Assembly (NCBI GenBank): GCA_018716485.1
Contig: DVJY01000014.1
Location: 1 to 45,179 of the forward strand
Direction of reading: 5' to 3'
Length of the DNA: 45,179 bases
From: Candidatus Scybalocola faecipullorum
GTDB lineage: Bacteria > Bacillota > Clostridia > Lachnospirales > Lachnospiraceae
Positions 34,260 to 41,910 of this stretch are shown one piece after another (the first letter of the stretch is position 1; the number at the start of each line of letters is the position of its first letter). The translations under genes and the position numbers were made by a program. Under the pieces are notes generated by a model. The model did no database searches, was not told the DNA's origin, and saw only the letters and a program-made list of their open reading frames with translations.

Positions 34260-35021
34260 ATGAGTAAAAAGATTGTACAGACTGCAGGAAGAGATCAGTT
34301 GGGAGATTTTGCGCCGATGTTCGCCCATTTAAATGATGATGTGTTATTTGGCGAAGTATGGAATGAAGAAGCTATTGATACAAAGACAAAATGTATCATT
34401 ACAGTTGTAGCGCTGATGGCCTCAGGCATTACAGATACGTCTTTGTATCATCATCTTCAGAATGCAAAAAATAATGGCGTAACAAAAGAGGAAATTGCAG
34501 CCATTGTTACCCATGCCACAATGTACAGCGGCTGGCCAAAAGGATGGGCAGTTTTCCGTATGGCAAAAGAAATATGGAATGAAGAAACTCCTGAGCTGAC
34601 AGAGAAGGATAAATATCAGAATACAATTTTCTTCCCGATCGGACAGCCAAATGATGCATTTGCTCAGTATTTTATCGGTCAGAGTTATCTGGCGCCGGTA
34701 TCTTCAGAGCAGGTTCCGATTTTTAATGTGACTTTTGAACCGGGATGCCGCAATAACTGGCATGTACACCATGCGGATAAAGGCGGCGGACAGATGCTTA
34801 TTTGTGTCGGCGGCCGCGGTTTCTATCAGGAATGGGGCAAAGAAGCTGTGGAAATGACACCGGGAACAGTGATCAACATTCCAGCCAACGTTAAACATTG
34901 GCACGGTGCAGCTTCAGATTCATGGTTTTCACATCTGGCAATCGATGTTGCCGGAGAGAATACAAGTAATGAATGGCTTGAGCCGGTATCAGATGAAGCG
35001 TATGGCAAGTTAAATAAATAG
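34260..35021 (+). CDS. Carboxymuconolactone decarboxylase-cupin fusion protein
   Basis: A 253-residue protein with an N-terminal CMD/AhpD-like helical domain (about 1-110; TKCIITVVALMASG, EEIAAIVTHATMYSGWP) and a C-terminal cupin (about 140-250; CRNNWHVHHADKGGGQML, IPANVKHWHGA) whose His residues would bind a metal. The CMD part lacks an obvious CxxC peroxidase pair, so AhpD-type activity is unlikely. Such fusions are common beside aldo/keto reductases and are annotated as possible detoxification proteins. AGGAGGA precedes the ATG at 34260; the longer frame from 34125 overlaps the reductase gene. Confidence 0.88.
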   Translation: MSKKIVQTAGRDQLGDFAPMFAHLNDDVLFGEVWNEEAIDTKTKCIITVVALMASGITDTSLYHHLQNAKNNGVTKEEIAAIVTHATMYSGWPKGWAVFRMAKEIWNEETPELTEKDKYQNTIFFPIGQPNDAFAQYFIGQSYLAPVSSEQVPIFNVTFEPGCRNNWHVHHADKGGGQMLICVGGRGFYQEWGKEAVEMTPGTVINIPANVKHWHGAASDSWFSHLAIDVAGENTSNEWLEPVSDEAYGKLNK

Positions 35022-35027
35022 TCAAAA

Positions 35028-35068
35028 AAATAACGGACAGGGAAAGAAGTTTCCCTGTCCGTTATTTT
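35028..35068. terminator. Strong bidirectional terminator
   Basis: An 18-pair perfect stem (35028-35045 with 35050-35067) around a GAAG loop, with A-run and T-run flanks. It closes the CMD-cupin operon and touches the stop of the reverse-strand EFR1 gene. Confidence 0.92.
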
Positions 35069-35828
35069 ACAGATATAATTCGCATTCTTTTCTTTCCGTA
35101 CATACCTTTTTCAGCATAGTGCTGACGGCGGTAAGCATGACCGCATTGACTTTTCTTGCAGAATGCGGGCAGACTGAAATACAGCGCATACATGAAATAC
35201 AAATGCTGCTGTCTGTTTTTTTGGGGTCATTAACATCAATGGCCCCAACCGGACATTTGTGGGCGCAAAGACCGCATTTGACGCAGTTCTTTCCGGCCTT
35301 TGGGACAATACTGGAAACACCATATTTTTTATATGGATGATCACCCGGGACAGACGGCTCTATCATATTGCCCAGAATAAGTTTTTCATGGATTTTTTCT
35401 GCAAACTTTGTAAGCTGTGCCATATCATCTGCATCCGGACGGCCTGAGGCGAACTGACGGGCGATTGAGTGTTCTGCAACAGCAGCAACGGCAGCGACGG
35501 CTCTGAAGTCTGATTGCCGGACAGTATCCAAAAGTTCAGCCAGCGTATCTTCATAGGCGCGGCCGCCGTAAACACATACAAGAATCATTCTGGCCCCATT
35601 GCCGCTGATTGCAGAAAGTCGTTTTACTGCAGCGGCAGGGACACGGCCGCCGTAAGAAGGAACGGCAGCAACGGCAACATCTTCAGGGGTCAGTGAAATT
35701 TTGGAAAAATCAGTCTGACGATCTGTCAGATCAATCAATGATGCATGATCAGTTAGTACGTTAGTCAGTATATCTGCTGTTTTTTTAGTTCCGCCGGTTG
35801 GGCTGAAGCAGATTTCATAAAATTTCAT
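35067..35828 (-). CDS. EFR1-family flavodoxin/ferredoxin protein
   Basis: A 253-residue protein joining a flavodoxin-like domain (FMN loop FSPTGGTKKTAD, residues 8-19; VPSYGGRVP near 56) to a two-cluster ferredoxin domain (CVKCGLCAHKCP and CISCMRCISVCP). It probably shuttles electrons in the cytosol between an Fe-S partner and a flavin. Members are common in clostridia next to membrane or radical enzymes. GGAGGA lies before the ATG. It is read away from the AI-2E-family gene (73-base gap), and the two are probably co-transcribed. Confidence 0.9.
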   Translation of the reverse strand: MKFYEICFSPTGGTKKTADILTNVLTDHASLIDLTDRQTDFSKISLTPEDVAVAAVPSYGGRVPAAAVKRLSAISGNGARMILVCVYGGRAYEDTLAELLDTVRQSDFRAVAAVAAVAEHSIARQFASGRPDADDMAQLTKFAEKIHEKLILGNMIEPSVPGDHPYKKYGVSSIVPKAGKNCVKCGLCAHKCPVGAIDVNDPKKTDSSICISCMRCISVCPHSARKVNAVMLTAVSTMLKKVCTERKECELYL

Positions 35829-35901
35829 CTAAAAATTCCTCCAATGATTTGTGTTTAGTATTTCAAAAAAATATTGATAGTTTTATTAAGCGCAGATGAT
35901 A

Positions 35902-37023
35902 TTACTGCGGCCGGGCGGCGGTGTTTCTTTGATAAACATCTTTTTGAAGCAGTTTATAAATGGTTGCTGTGACGGGAACAGCCAGCAGCATGCCGGCAAT
36001 GCCGCCAAGCCCGCCGCCGACGGTGACTGCCGCAAGTACCCAGATGCCGGGAAGACCTACCGAAGAACCGACAACTCTCGGATAGATCAGATTCCCTTCA
36101 ATCTGCTGAAGAATAGCAATGAAAATTAAGAAAACAACAGCTTTGATCGGATCAACAGTAAATACCATAAAAGCTCCGACCGCAGCGCCCAAATAAGCGC
36201 CGACCACCGGGAGCAGAGCCGTGGCGCCGATGAGCGTGCCGACCATGCTGGCGTATGGCAGCTGCAGTATGAACATGCCGACGGCACACAGGGAACCGAG
36301 AATGACGGCTTCCGTACACTGTCCGACAATAAATTTAGTAAAAACATCATGGGCAGTACGCGCAACTGCTGACATCTTGCTGTAAATCGTTTCTTTTAAA
36401 TAAGTTTTGGCCAGTGTTTTAAATTGCCGGAACAGTTTTTCTTTTCCGGACAGTATGTAGATTGAAAAAATAAGGGCAACACACAGTGTAACAATCATAG
36501 AACCGATACTGGTCAAAATATAAATTGTTGATGAAAAGACACTGGTCAGCCCGCTTGTCAGATAGGAGGCAATTTTCTGGAAAAGATCCGGCCAGTTGAC
36601 ATTCAGAGATTCAATAAATTGCTGAAGCTGCGGCCAGTCTTTCTCATGAGAAGCAGCCCACGCGGTAAATTGGGAAAAGGCAGCAGGAATTTCCTGAGCC
36701 AGCACACCGATAGCCTTTATGAGCTGAGGGATTACGATTAAAATGACAAGGACAATAATCGTTATAATGACAGCGACAGATCCGACAATGCTGATCGGAC
36801 GCCTGATTTTAAAAAGTAAGGTCCCATCTTTTTTAAAACATGGGATTTTTTCAAACTGTGTTACGAGAATATTAAGAATATAGGCGAAAGCACAGCCAAG
36901 TACAAGAGGTGTGATAATACCGGATAATTGATTTACAAGTCCGAAGACTGTATCGCTGTATTTCACAAAAAATATCAATACAATGAGCAGGGCGGCAAAC
37001 CATATGATTTTCTTTTTCTTCAT
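35902..37023 (-). CDS. AI-2E/PerM-family membrane transporter
   Basis: A 373-residue polytopic protein of the former UPF0118 family. It shows an N-terminal hydrophobic pair, a long helical domain near 110-170 (QFTAWAASHEKDWPQLQQF), and the conserved C-terminal block GNLIYPRVVGSSVGLPGIWVL split around a VTVGGGLGG turn. Family members include an AI-2 exporter, Na+/H+ antiporters and many of unknown cargo. AAGGAGAA precedes the ATG. The substrate cannot be read from sequence. Confidence 0.92.
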   Translation of the reverse strand: MKKKKIIWFAALLIVLIFFVKYSDTVFGLVNQLSGIITPLVLGCAFAYILNILVTQFEKIPCFKKDGTLLFKIRRPISIVGSVAVIITIIVLVILIVIPQLIKAIGVLAQEIPAAFSQFTAWAASHEKDWPQLQQFIESLNVNWPDLFQKIASYLTSGLTSVFSSTIYILTSIGSMIVTLCVALIFSIYILSGKEKLFRQFKTLAKTYLKETIYSKMSAVARTAHDVFTKFIVGQCTEAVILGSLCAVGMFILQLPYASMVGTLIGATALLPVVGAYLGAAVGAFMVFTVDPIKAVVFLIFIAILQQIEGNLIYPRVVGSSVGLPGIWVLAAVTVGGGLGGIAGMLLAVPVTATIYKLLQKDVYQRNTAARPQ

Positions 37024-37146
37024 AAGAAATTCTCCTTTATGTCTATGGGTTTTATGAAATAGTATTCTTAATGTCTAAGATAAGATAAAAAAATCTGTAT
37101 GTCAATAAATCATGACAGAATATATATTATAGAAGCATAAATTCCA

Positions 37147-37175
37147 TTTTCAAAAAGATTTGCTTGTGATACAAT
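37147..37175 (+). promoter_or_regulatory. Promoter of the NifX/SlyD-like fusion gene
   Basis: TTTTCA (37147-37152), a 17-base spacer and TACAAT (37170-37175), with TGA forming an extended -10. The structured leader begins 45 bases later. This region also lies upstream of the divergent AI-2E-family gene. Confidence 0.6.
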
Positions 37176-37220
37176 AGGCATACGGTTAATTAAAAATAAA
37201 CAGGAAAGAAAAGGATGAGA

Positions 37221-37286
37221 AGTTTGGAAGTAAACTTCCAAATCTACCATTATTGACGCAGCAGGTGCGTCAGGAAAGAGGTAAAG
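37221..37286 (+). promoter_or_regulatory. 66-nt structured 5' leader, copy B
   Basis: This is the second copy of the leader at 155-220, 62/66 identical and ungapped, ending at the start codon. Here the first hairpin is perfect: TTTGGAAG (37223-37230), loop TAAA, CTTCCAAA (37235-37242). The second is GACGCA-GCAGG-TGCGTC (37255-37271), identical to copy A, and AGGAAAGAGG follows. Differences between copies lie at one stem position, between the hairpins, and just before ATG. Confidence 0.6.
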
Positions 37287-38153
37287 ATGAAAATAGCAGT
37301 GACATATGACAATGGCAATGTTTTCCAGCATTTTGGAAGAACAGAATTTTTTAAAGTGTATGATGTTGAGGACAATAAAGTCGTTTCCAGCGAAATTATC
37401 GGTTCCAACGGCACCGGTCACGGCGCTTTGGCAGGTCTTTTAGCCGGACAGTCAGTGGACGTACTTATATGCGGAGGCATCGGCGGCGGTGCACAGGAAG
37501 CGCTCGCACAGGCCGGCGTTGAGTTATGCGCAGGTGCGCAGGGCGATACAGATCAGGCCGTAGAAGCTTATTTAAAAGGCGAACTTGTTTCTACAGGCGC
37601 AAACTGTGACCATCATCATGAAGAAGGACATTCCTGCGGACATCACGAAGAAGGACACAGCTGCGGCGGCCATGAGGAAGGCCATACATGCGGGAACTGC
37701 GGCGGCGGCTGCGGTCCGGCGCTGACAGGACGCAACGTGGGGAAAACATGCCGCGTGCACTACAGAGGCACATTAAATGACGGCACACAATTTGATTCCT
37801 CTTATGACCGGGGAGAACCGCTGGAATTTGTCTGCGGCGCAGGTCAGATGATTCAGGGCTTCGATGCCGCAGTCGCAGATATGGAAATAGGTCAGATTAT
37901 TGATGTACATTTGATGCCGGAAGAAGCCTACGGCATGCCGGATCCGACGGTCGTATTTACGATGGAGATTGCGCAGGTTCCGGGAGCGGAAGATTTAGAG
38001 GAAGGACAGAGAGTTTATCTGTCAAATCAATACGGGCAGCCATTCCCTGTCACAGTGACTGCAAAAGATGAAAAAAATATTACTTTTGATGCGAATCACG
38101 AAATGGCCGGCAAAGAACTGAACTTCCGAATTGAACTTGTGGAAGTAAAATAA
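37287..38153 (+). CDS. NifX-like domain, His/Cys-rich linker and SlyD-like FKBP fusion
   Basis: A 288-residue fusion. Residues 1-105 match the NifX/NifB-C (dinitrogenase cofactor-binding) fold: MKIAVTYDNGNVFQHFGRTE and a Gly-rich ICGGIGGGA. Residues 107-142 hold three copies of EEGH(S/T)CG plus extra His and Cys, a likely metal-binding tract. Residues 145-288 are an FKBP-type peptidyl-prolyl isomerase of SlyD type with an inserted flap (GTLNDGTQFDSSYDRGE, MIQGFDAAVADMEIG). SlyD stores nickel for hydrogenase and acts as a chaperone, so a metal-handling or metalloprotein-maturation role is likely. No nif or hydrogenase genes are in the window. Confidence 0.88.
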   Translation: MKIAVTYDNGNVFQHFGRTEFFKVYDVEDNKVVSSEIIGSNGTGHGALAGLLAGQSVDVLICGGIGGGAQEALAQAGVELCAGAQGDTDQAVEAYLKGELVSTGANCDHHHEEGHSCGHHEEGHSCGGHEEGHTCGNCGGGCGPALTGRNVGKTCRVHYRGTLNDGTQFDSSYDRGEPLEFVCGAGQMIQGFDAAVADMEIGQIIDVHLMPEEAYGMPDPTVVFTMEIAQVPGAEDLEEGQRVYLSNQYGQPFPVTVTAKDEKNITFDANHEMAGKELNFRIELVEVK

Positions 38154-38174
38154 AGCATACACAAAGGGGTAAAA

Positions 38175-38573
38175 GTGACTGTGAAACATAAAGTCAAAGT
38201 AACTGTGATTGATAAAAAGGTGTATCCGGATCTGCAGCAGCAATATTGCGCTGATCCGGACTCGGGCGCATGCCCGTGCTATAATGCGGGTGATGAATTT
38301 GTTTTTTATCGCGATGATGAAAGAGACGATTTTTGGCATATGGGTATCAATACATTGACCAAGACAAACGGCAATCCGGATACTGTAGCCGGAGGCCCGA
38401 AGATGCCGTTTTGTTCGGAGGCATGGGATGCGATTGCCCGCTATATTTACACCGGCCTTCAGGGCGGCTCCATTATGAAGGGTTGGATGAAAGAGGAAAA
38501 TACAATGATTACCTGCTGTTCTGACGGGACACGGCCGGTCATTTTTAAAATCGAGCGGATAGATTATGAATAA
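38175..38573 (+). CDS. TIGR04076 family protein
   Basis: A 132-residue protein with the TIGR04076 pattern: a start KHKVKVTVIDKKVYPDLQQQY, then CADPDSGACPCYNAGDEF, FCSEAWDAIARYIYTGLQGG, and a C-terminal MITCCSDGTRPVIFKIER. The family is Cys-rich, found in anaerobes and has no known function. The start is GTG at 38175 behind AAAGGGG; a GTG two codons later is possible. It is 21 bases after the NifX/SlyD-like fusion gene, in the same transcript. A broken second family copy lies just downstream. Confidence 0.82.
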   Translation: MTVKHKVKVTVIDKKVYPDLQQQYCADPDSGACPCYNAGDEFVFYRDDERDDFWHMGINTLTKTNGNPDTVAGGPKMPFCSEAWDAIARYIYTGLQGGSIMKGWMKEENTMITCCSDGTRPVIFKIERIDYE

Positions 38574-38596
38574 TTGATAATAAGGAGCAGTATTTT

Positions 38597-38671
38597 AAGA
38601 AAAAATGCAAAATCACTGTACTAAAAAGAGCATTTTATCCCGACTTAGCAAAAGTGTATTTCCCTTTCTGA
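38597..38671 (+). pseudogene. Remnant of a second TIGR04076 gene
   Basis: Translation from 38597 gives KKKCKITVLKRAFYPDLAKV followed by YFPF and a stop. This is the start of a second TIGR04076 protein without a start codon; AAGGAGC precedes it at 38582. Nothing clearly belonging to the rest of the protein was found before the next gene. The stretch 38574-38798 otherwise holds only a CGGCGATA/TATCGCCG hairpin at 38699-38727 and a GCCG-AAAA-CGGC hairpin at 38763-38774. Confidence 0.6.
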
Positions 38672-38798
38672 CAGCAGCTATAACTTAACATACGACAGCG
38701 GCGATATTCTAAAAAGGATTATCGCCGGGTGTTGGTTGGCAGTATGAAAATAAAAGATAAAAGCCGAAAACGGCAATTAGACGGGGGGGGACACAGGT

Positions 38799-39929
38799 AT
38801 GAGATACGAGATCTTCAAAGACAATGTAAAACTGTCCAAACTGGGTTTGGGTGCTATGCGGCTGCCGCAGACAGAGCCGGGATTTGCAGGCCCTGTTGAC
38901 GAGCTGAAAGCGCAGGAAATAATCGACTGCTGTATGTCACATGGCGTAAATTATTACGATACGGCTTACATTTATCACGGCGGCAAATCCGAAGCAGTTT
39001 TGGGACAGGCACTTTCCAAATATCCGAGAGAAAGTTTTTATATAGCGGATAAATTTAATATACAGGCAAATCCCGATTATCAGGCACAATTTTCGGAACA
39101 GCATACCCGGCTTCAAACCGAATATATTGATTTCTATTTGCTGCATGGAATAACCGACTTAACTGCAGGTGATTACGAAGCCTGCGGCTGTATTCCATAT
39201 TTTCAGGAACAGAAACGCATGGGGAAAATCAGATATTTAGGATTTTCATTTCACGGCACACCGGACTGCCTGCGGAAGCTGCTTGAAAAATATCCATGGG
39301 ATTTTGTACAGATACAATTAAACTACTATGACTGGTATGAGGGAACTGCAAAGCAGCAATATGAAATTTTGAGAGAACATGGAATCCCTGTGATGGTTAT
39401 GGAGCCTGTCCACGGCGTCATGTTGGCAAATCTACCCGAAGAGTGTCTGCAGCTTCTGCATGAAACAGGTGCTTCCCCGGCTGCATGGGCGCTTCGGTTT
39501 GTAATGAATCTGCCGGGTGTAGCTGTGGTTTTAAGTGGCATGTCTGATATACTGCAGACAGAGGAAAATATAAGGACTGCGGCTTTAGAATATAAGCTGA
39601 CCGATGAGGAATTGTCAAGATTGGAAAAAATAAGCAATATACTCCGGAAAAAAATAGCAGTCCCTTGTACCGGATGCCGGTATTGCTGTGATAATTGCCC
39701 TCAGGAACTGGATATTCCTTCTCTCCTTTCCGCTTATAATGAATACTGTGACGAGGCCGCCGCATTAGGAAACAGCGATATGGCAACATGGCGGCTGTTC
39801 CGTCTTAAAGCACTGCCGGAAGAAAAAATGCCCGCAGCTTGTATCGGATGCGGAAGCTGTACGGCACACTGTCCGCAGGCATTGGATATCCCTCACTATA
39901 TGCGTGAAATGGCAAAGCTGCTGAAATAG
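38799..39929 (+). CDS. Aldo/keto reductase with C-terminal [4Fe-4S] domain (copy 3)
   Basis: A 376-residue protein of the same type as the gene at 8267. It has KLSKLGLGAMRLPQ, YYDTAYIYHGG with catalytic Asp and Tyr, then PCTGCRYCCDNCPQ and CIGCGSCTAHCPQ as Fe-S ligands. Both proteins share sequence blocks such as DFVQIQLNYxDW and WALRF, so they are paralogues. An unusual run of eight G lies before the ATG and contains the ribosome site. It is probably the last core-type gene before the accessory island. Confidence 0.9.
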   Translation: MRYEIFKDNVKLSKLGLGAMRLPQTEPGFAGPVDELKAQEIIDCCMSHGVNYYDTAYIYHGGKSEAVLGQALSKYPRESFYIADKFNIQANPDYQAQFSEQHTRLQTEYIDFYLLHGITDLTAGDYEACGCIPYFQEQKRMGKIRYLGFSFHGTPDCLRKLLEKYPWDFVQIQLNYYDWYEGTAKQQYEILREHGIPVMVMEPVHGVMLANLPEECLQLLHETGASPAAWALRFVMNLPGVAVVLSGMSDILQTEENIRTAALEYKLTDEELSRLEKISNILRKKIAVPCTGCRYCCDNCPQELDIPSLLSAYNEYCDEAAALGNSDMATWRLFRLKALPEEKMPAACIGCGSCTAHCPQALDIPHYMREMAKLLK

Positions 39930-40005
39930 CAAAACGAAACAAATGTATCGAAATAGAAATTCAAGGCTGAACTGAATTTAGATCATGGAAGGAATGTAAG
40001 TTAAA

Positions 40006-40506
40006 ATGTATTTGCTTGAATTAGCACAGCTAAAAGATACAGCCAAATATTATGCTATTATTAAAGCGGCGAAAGAATTTCAAAGAGAACAGGGTTTTAT
40101 CCAGTGGACAGATGATTATCCGAACGAATCTACGATTCGTGATGATATAAAAGCCAATAAAGGATATGTTCTTACAGCAGATAATGATATTGCAGGATAC
40201 ATGTGTGTTGATTTTTCCGGCGAACCTGCCTATGCAGATATAGATGGAGAATGGAATACCGAAATGCCTTATGCAGTTGTTCATCGTATGGCATTTAGTG
40301 AGAGGTACAGAGGTAAAGGCTTGAGCAGTACGGCGCTGATTTTGGTTGAGAATTTATGTCTTTCAAAAGGAGTAAAGGGCATTCGTGCTGATACCGGCTT
40401 CCAAAACGCGCGAATGCAGCACATTTTAGAAAAATCCGGTTTTTCTAAATGTGGTGTAATAGTTCTTCAGGGAAGTGGGAAATTAGCATATGATAAAAAA
40501 TTATAA
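40006..40506 (+). CDS. GNAT family N-acetyltransferase
   Basis: A 166-residue acetyltransferase. The acetyl-CoA loop is RYRGKGLSSTAL, and the end NARMQHILEKSGF is a typical late GNAT motif. The opening (LLELAQLKDTAKYYAIIKAA) and QGFIQWTDDYPNESTI resemble small-molecule acetyltransferases of clostridia. GGAAGGAATG lies before the ATG. It is the last gene before the long inverted repeat at 40553. Confidence 0.85.
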   Translation: MYLLELAQLKDTAKYYAIIKAAKEFQREQGFIQWTDDYPNESTIRDDIKANKGYVLTADNDIAGYMCVDFSGEPAYADIDGEWNTEMPYAVVHRMAFSERYRGKGLSSTALILVENLCLSKGVKGIRADTGFQNARMQHILEKSGFSKCGVIVLQGSGKLAYDKKL

Positions 40507-40514
40507 TCATAGTG

Positions 40515-40557
40515 CAGAGACTGCTTATATATTTTAGTAATTGAAACGTCTGAAAAC
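40515..40557 (+). repeat. 43-nt intergenic repeat, copy A
   Basis: 38 of 43 positions match 42250-42292 without gaps. Both start CAGAGACTGCTTATA and contain GTAATTGAAAC. This copy lies upstream of the AlbA-like regulator gene; the other is upstream of the Fic gene. Confidence 0.7.
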
Positions 40558-40606
40558 AGTCATAAAATCAATCGTATTTTTTTACGATTGATTTTATGAC
40601 TGTTTT
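40553..40606. repeat. Perfect 24-bp inverted repeat with T6 loop
   Basis: Positions 40553-40576 are the exact reverse complement of 40583-40606, with only TTTTTT between. The right arm contains the -35 (TTGATT) of the following promoter. As RNA it would make a very long hairpin ending in a T run, so it may terminate the GNAT transcript, act as an operator, or be a small mobile-element relic. Confidence 0.85.
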
Positions 40607-40616
40607 TGCGTATAAT
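40588..40616 (+). promoter_or_regulatory. Promoter overlapping the inverted repeat
   Basis: TTGATT, a 17-base spacer and TATAAT. The -35 lies inside the right arm of the 24-bp inverted repeat, so a protein bound to the repeat would compete with RNA polymerase. Confidence 0.65.
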
Positions 40617-40649
40617 ATAAGCAGAGAAATTGGAAAGGAGGCACAGTCT

Positions 40650-41903
40650 ATGCGTGAAACGAGAACAACAGAGTTCAAAGAAAAGATTACAAATACATTT
40701 TTAAAAACAGTGAGTGCCTTTTCAAATTACGAGGGCGGAGAAATTTATTTTGGCATTGATGACACCGGTAATGTCAAAGGACTGTCAGATGTAAAACAAG
40801 CATGTCTGGATATTGAGAACAAAATTAATGACAGCATTACTCCGCAGCCTGATTACACACTGGAATTGCAGAATAATGACAGAACGATAAAACTGACTGT
40901 AAAAAGCGGGCTTCAAAAGCCATATTTATATAAATCAAAAGCATACAAACGAAATGATACCGCAACCATAGAGGTTGACATACTGGAATTTTCAAGGCTG
41001 ATTTTGGAAGGAAAAAATATCAGATTTGAAGAATTGCCGTGTGCAGATCAAGAACTGACGTTTGATACTCTAAGCAGAAAATTAAAAGAATGCATCCAGA
41101 TTGAAACTTTTAATCAGGATACCTTGAAAACACTGAATTTATATAACAGCAACATTGGATACAATAATGCGGCCGGTATATTGGCAGATAAAAATCATTT
41201 TCCGGGAATTGATATTGTGAAGTTCGGTGAAAACATCAGTGTGATTCATAAGAGAGCAACATTTGATAATATATCCATTTTGGCAGTATATGAAAAGGCC
41301 TTAGATGTATTCAAAGATTATTATCAATACGAAGAAATACTGGGCGCCGATAGGAAAAAGGTAGAAAAAATTCCGGAGGCTGCATTCAGAGAGGCAATTG
41401 CAAATGCATTGATTCATAGAGTGTGGGATGTGGAATCACAAATTAAAGTTTCTATGTTTGATGACAGAATAGAAATTATTTCTCCGGGAGGACTGCCATC
41501 CGGAATAACAGAAGATGAGTACTTATCAGGAAAACTTTCAGTTTTAAGAAATAGAAATCTTGCAAATGTATTTTACAGGCTGGGGTTTGTCGAAATATTC
41601 GGTACGGGAATTACACGAATAAAACAACTCTATGAAGAAGGATTAAAACAACCGGACTTTGAAGTGTCGGCAAATACAATTAAGATTGTACTTCCAGTTT
41701 TTGAGAAAAACCTGAATTTAACTGAAGATGAAAGGAAGATATATAAGATTTTAAGCAAGACAATGCTGAAATCCATCAGCGAAATTGCTCCCTATGCTCC
41801 GTTTGGAAAATCAAAGATAACACAGTTACTGAAAGAAATGAACAAAAAAGGAGTTGTGAAAATTGAAGGCAGGGGAAGGGGTACTAAGTACGTGATAAAA
41901 TAA
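40650..41903 (+). CDS. Schlafen/AlbA_2-domain ATP-binding regulator
   Basis: A 417-residue protein. The N-terminal AlbA_2 (Schlafen-like) domain shows TEFKEKI, ANYEGG-like FSNYEGGEIYFGIDD and YKRNDTATIEVD. A central GHKL-type ATP-binding segment has FREAIANALIHRVW, IEIISPGGLP and FGTGITRI. A winged helix at the end (KSISEIAPYAPFGKSKITQLLKEM) would bind DNA. Such proteins are usually transcription regulators, and some sit in defence islands. AAAGGAGG supports ATG at 40650; the frame from 40596 starts inside the promoter region. Confidence 0.88.
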   Translation: MRETRTTEFKEKITNTFLKTVSAFSNYEGGEIYFGIDDTGNVKGLSDVKQACLDIENKINDSITPQPDYTLELQNNDRTIKLTVKSGLQKPYLYKSKAYKRNDTATIEVDILEFSRLILEGKNIRFEELPCADQELTFDTLSRKLKECIQIETFNQDTLKTLNLYNSNIGYNNAAGILADKNHFPGIDIVKFGENISVIHKRATFDNISILAVYEKALDVFKDYYQYEEILGADRKKVEKIPEAAFREAIANALIHRVWDVESQIKVSMFDDRIEIISPGGLPSGITEDEYLSGKLSVLRNRNLANVFYRLGFVEIFGTGITRIKQLYEEGLKQPDFEVSANTIKIVLPVFEKNLNLTEDERKIYKILSKTMLKSISEIAPYAPFGKSKITQLLKEMNKKGVVKIEGRGRGTKYVIK

Positions 41904-41910
41904 CCGCAAT

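Noticed and set aside
37600-37710. Short tandem repeats that could suggest a CRISPR-like or satellite array
   Set aside because: They are codons of the EEGH(S/T)CG repeats in the fusion protein, of unequal spacing and without spacers.
38783-38790. Run of eight G before the reductase gene as a quadruplex
   Set aside because: A single G-tract cannot form an intramolecular quadruplex; it most likely just holds the ribosome site or is a sequencing-prone homopolymer.
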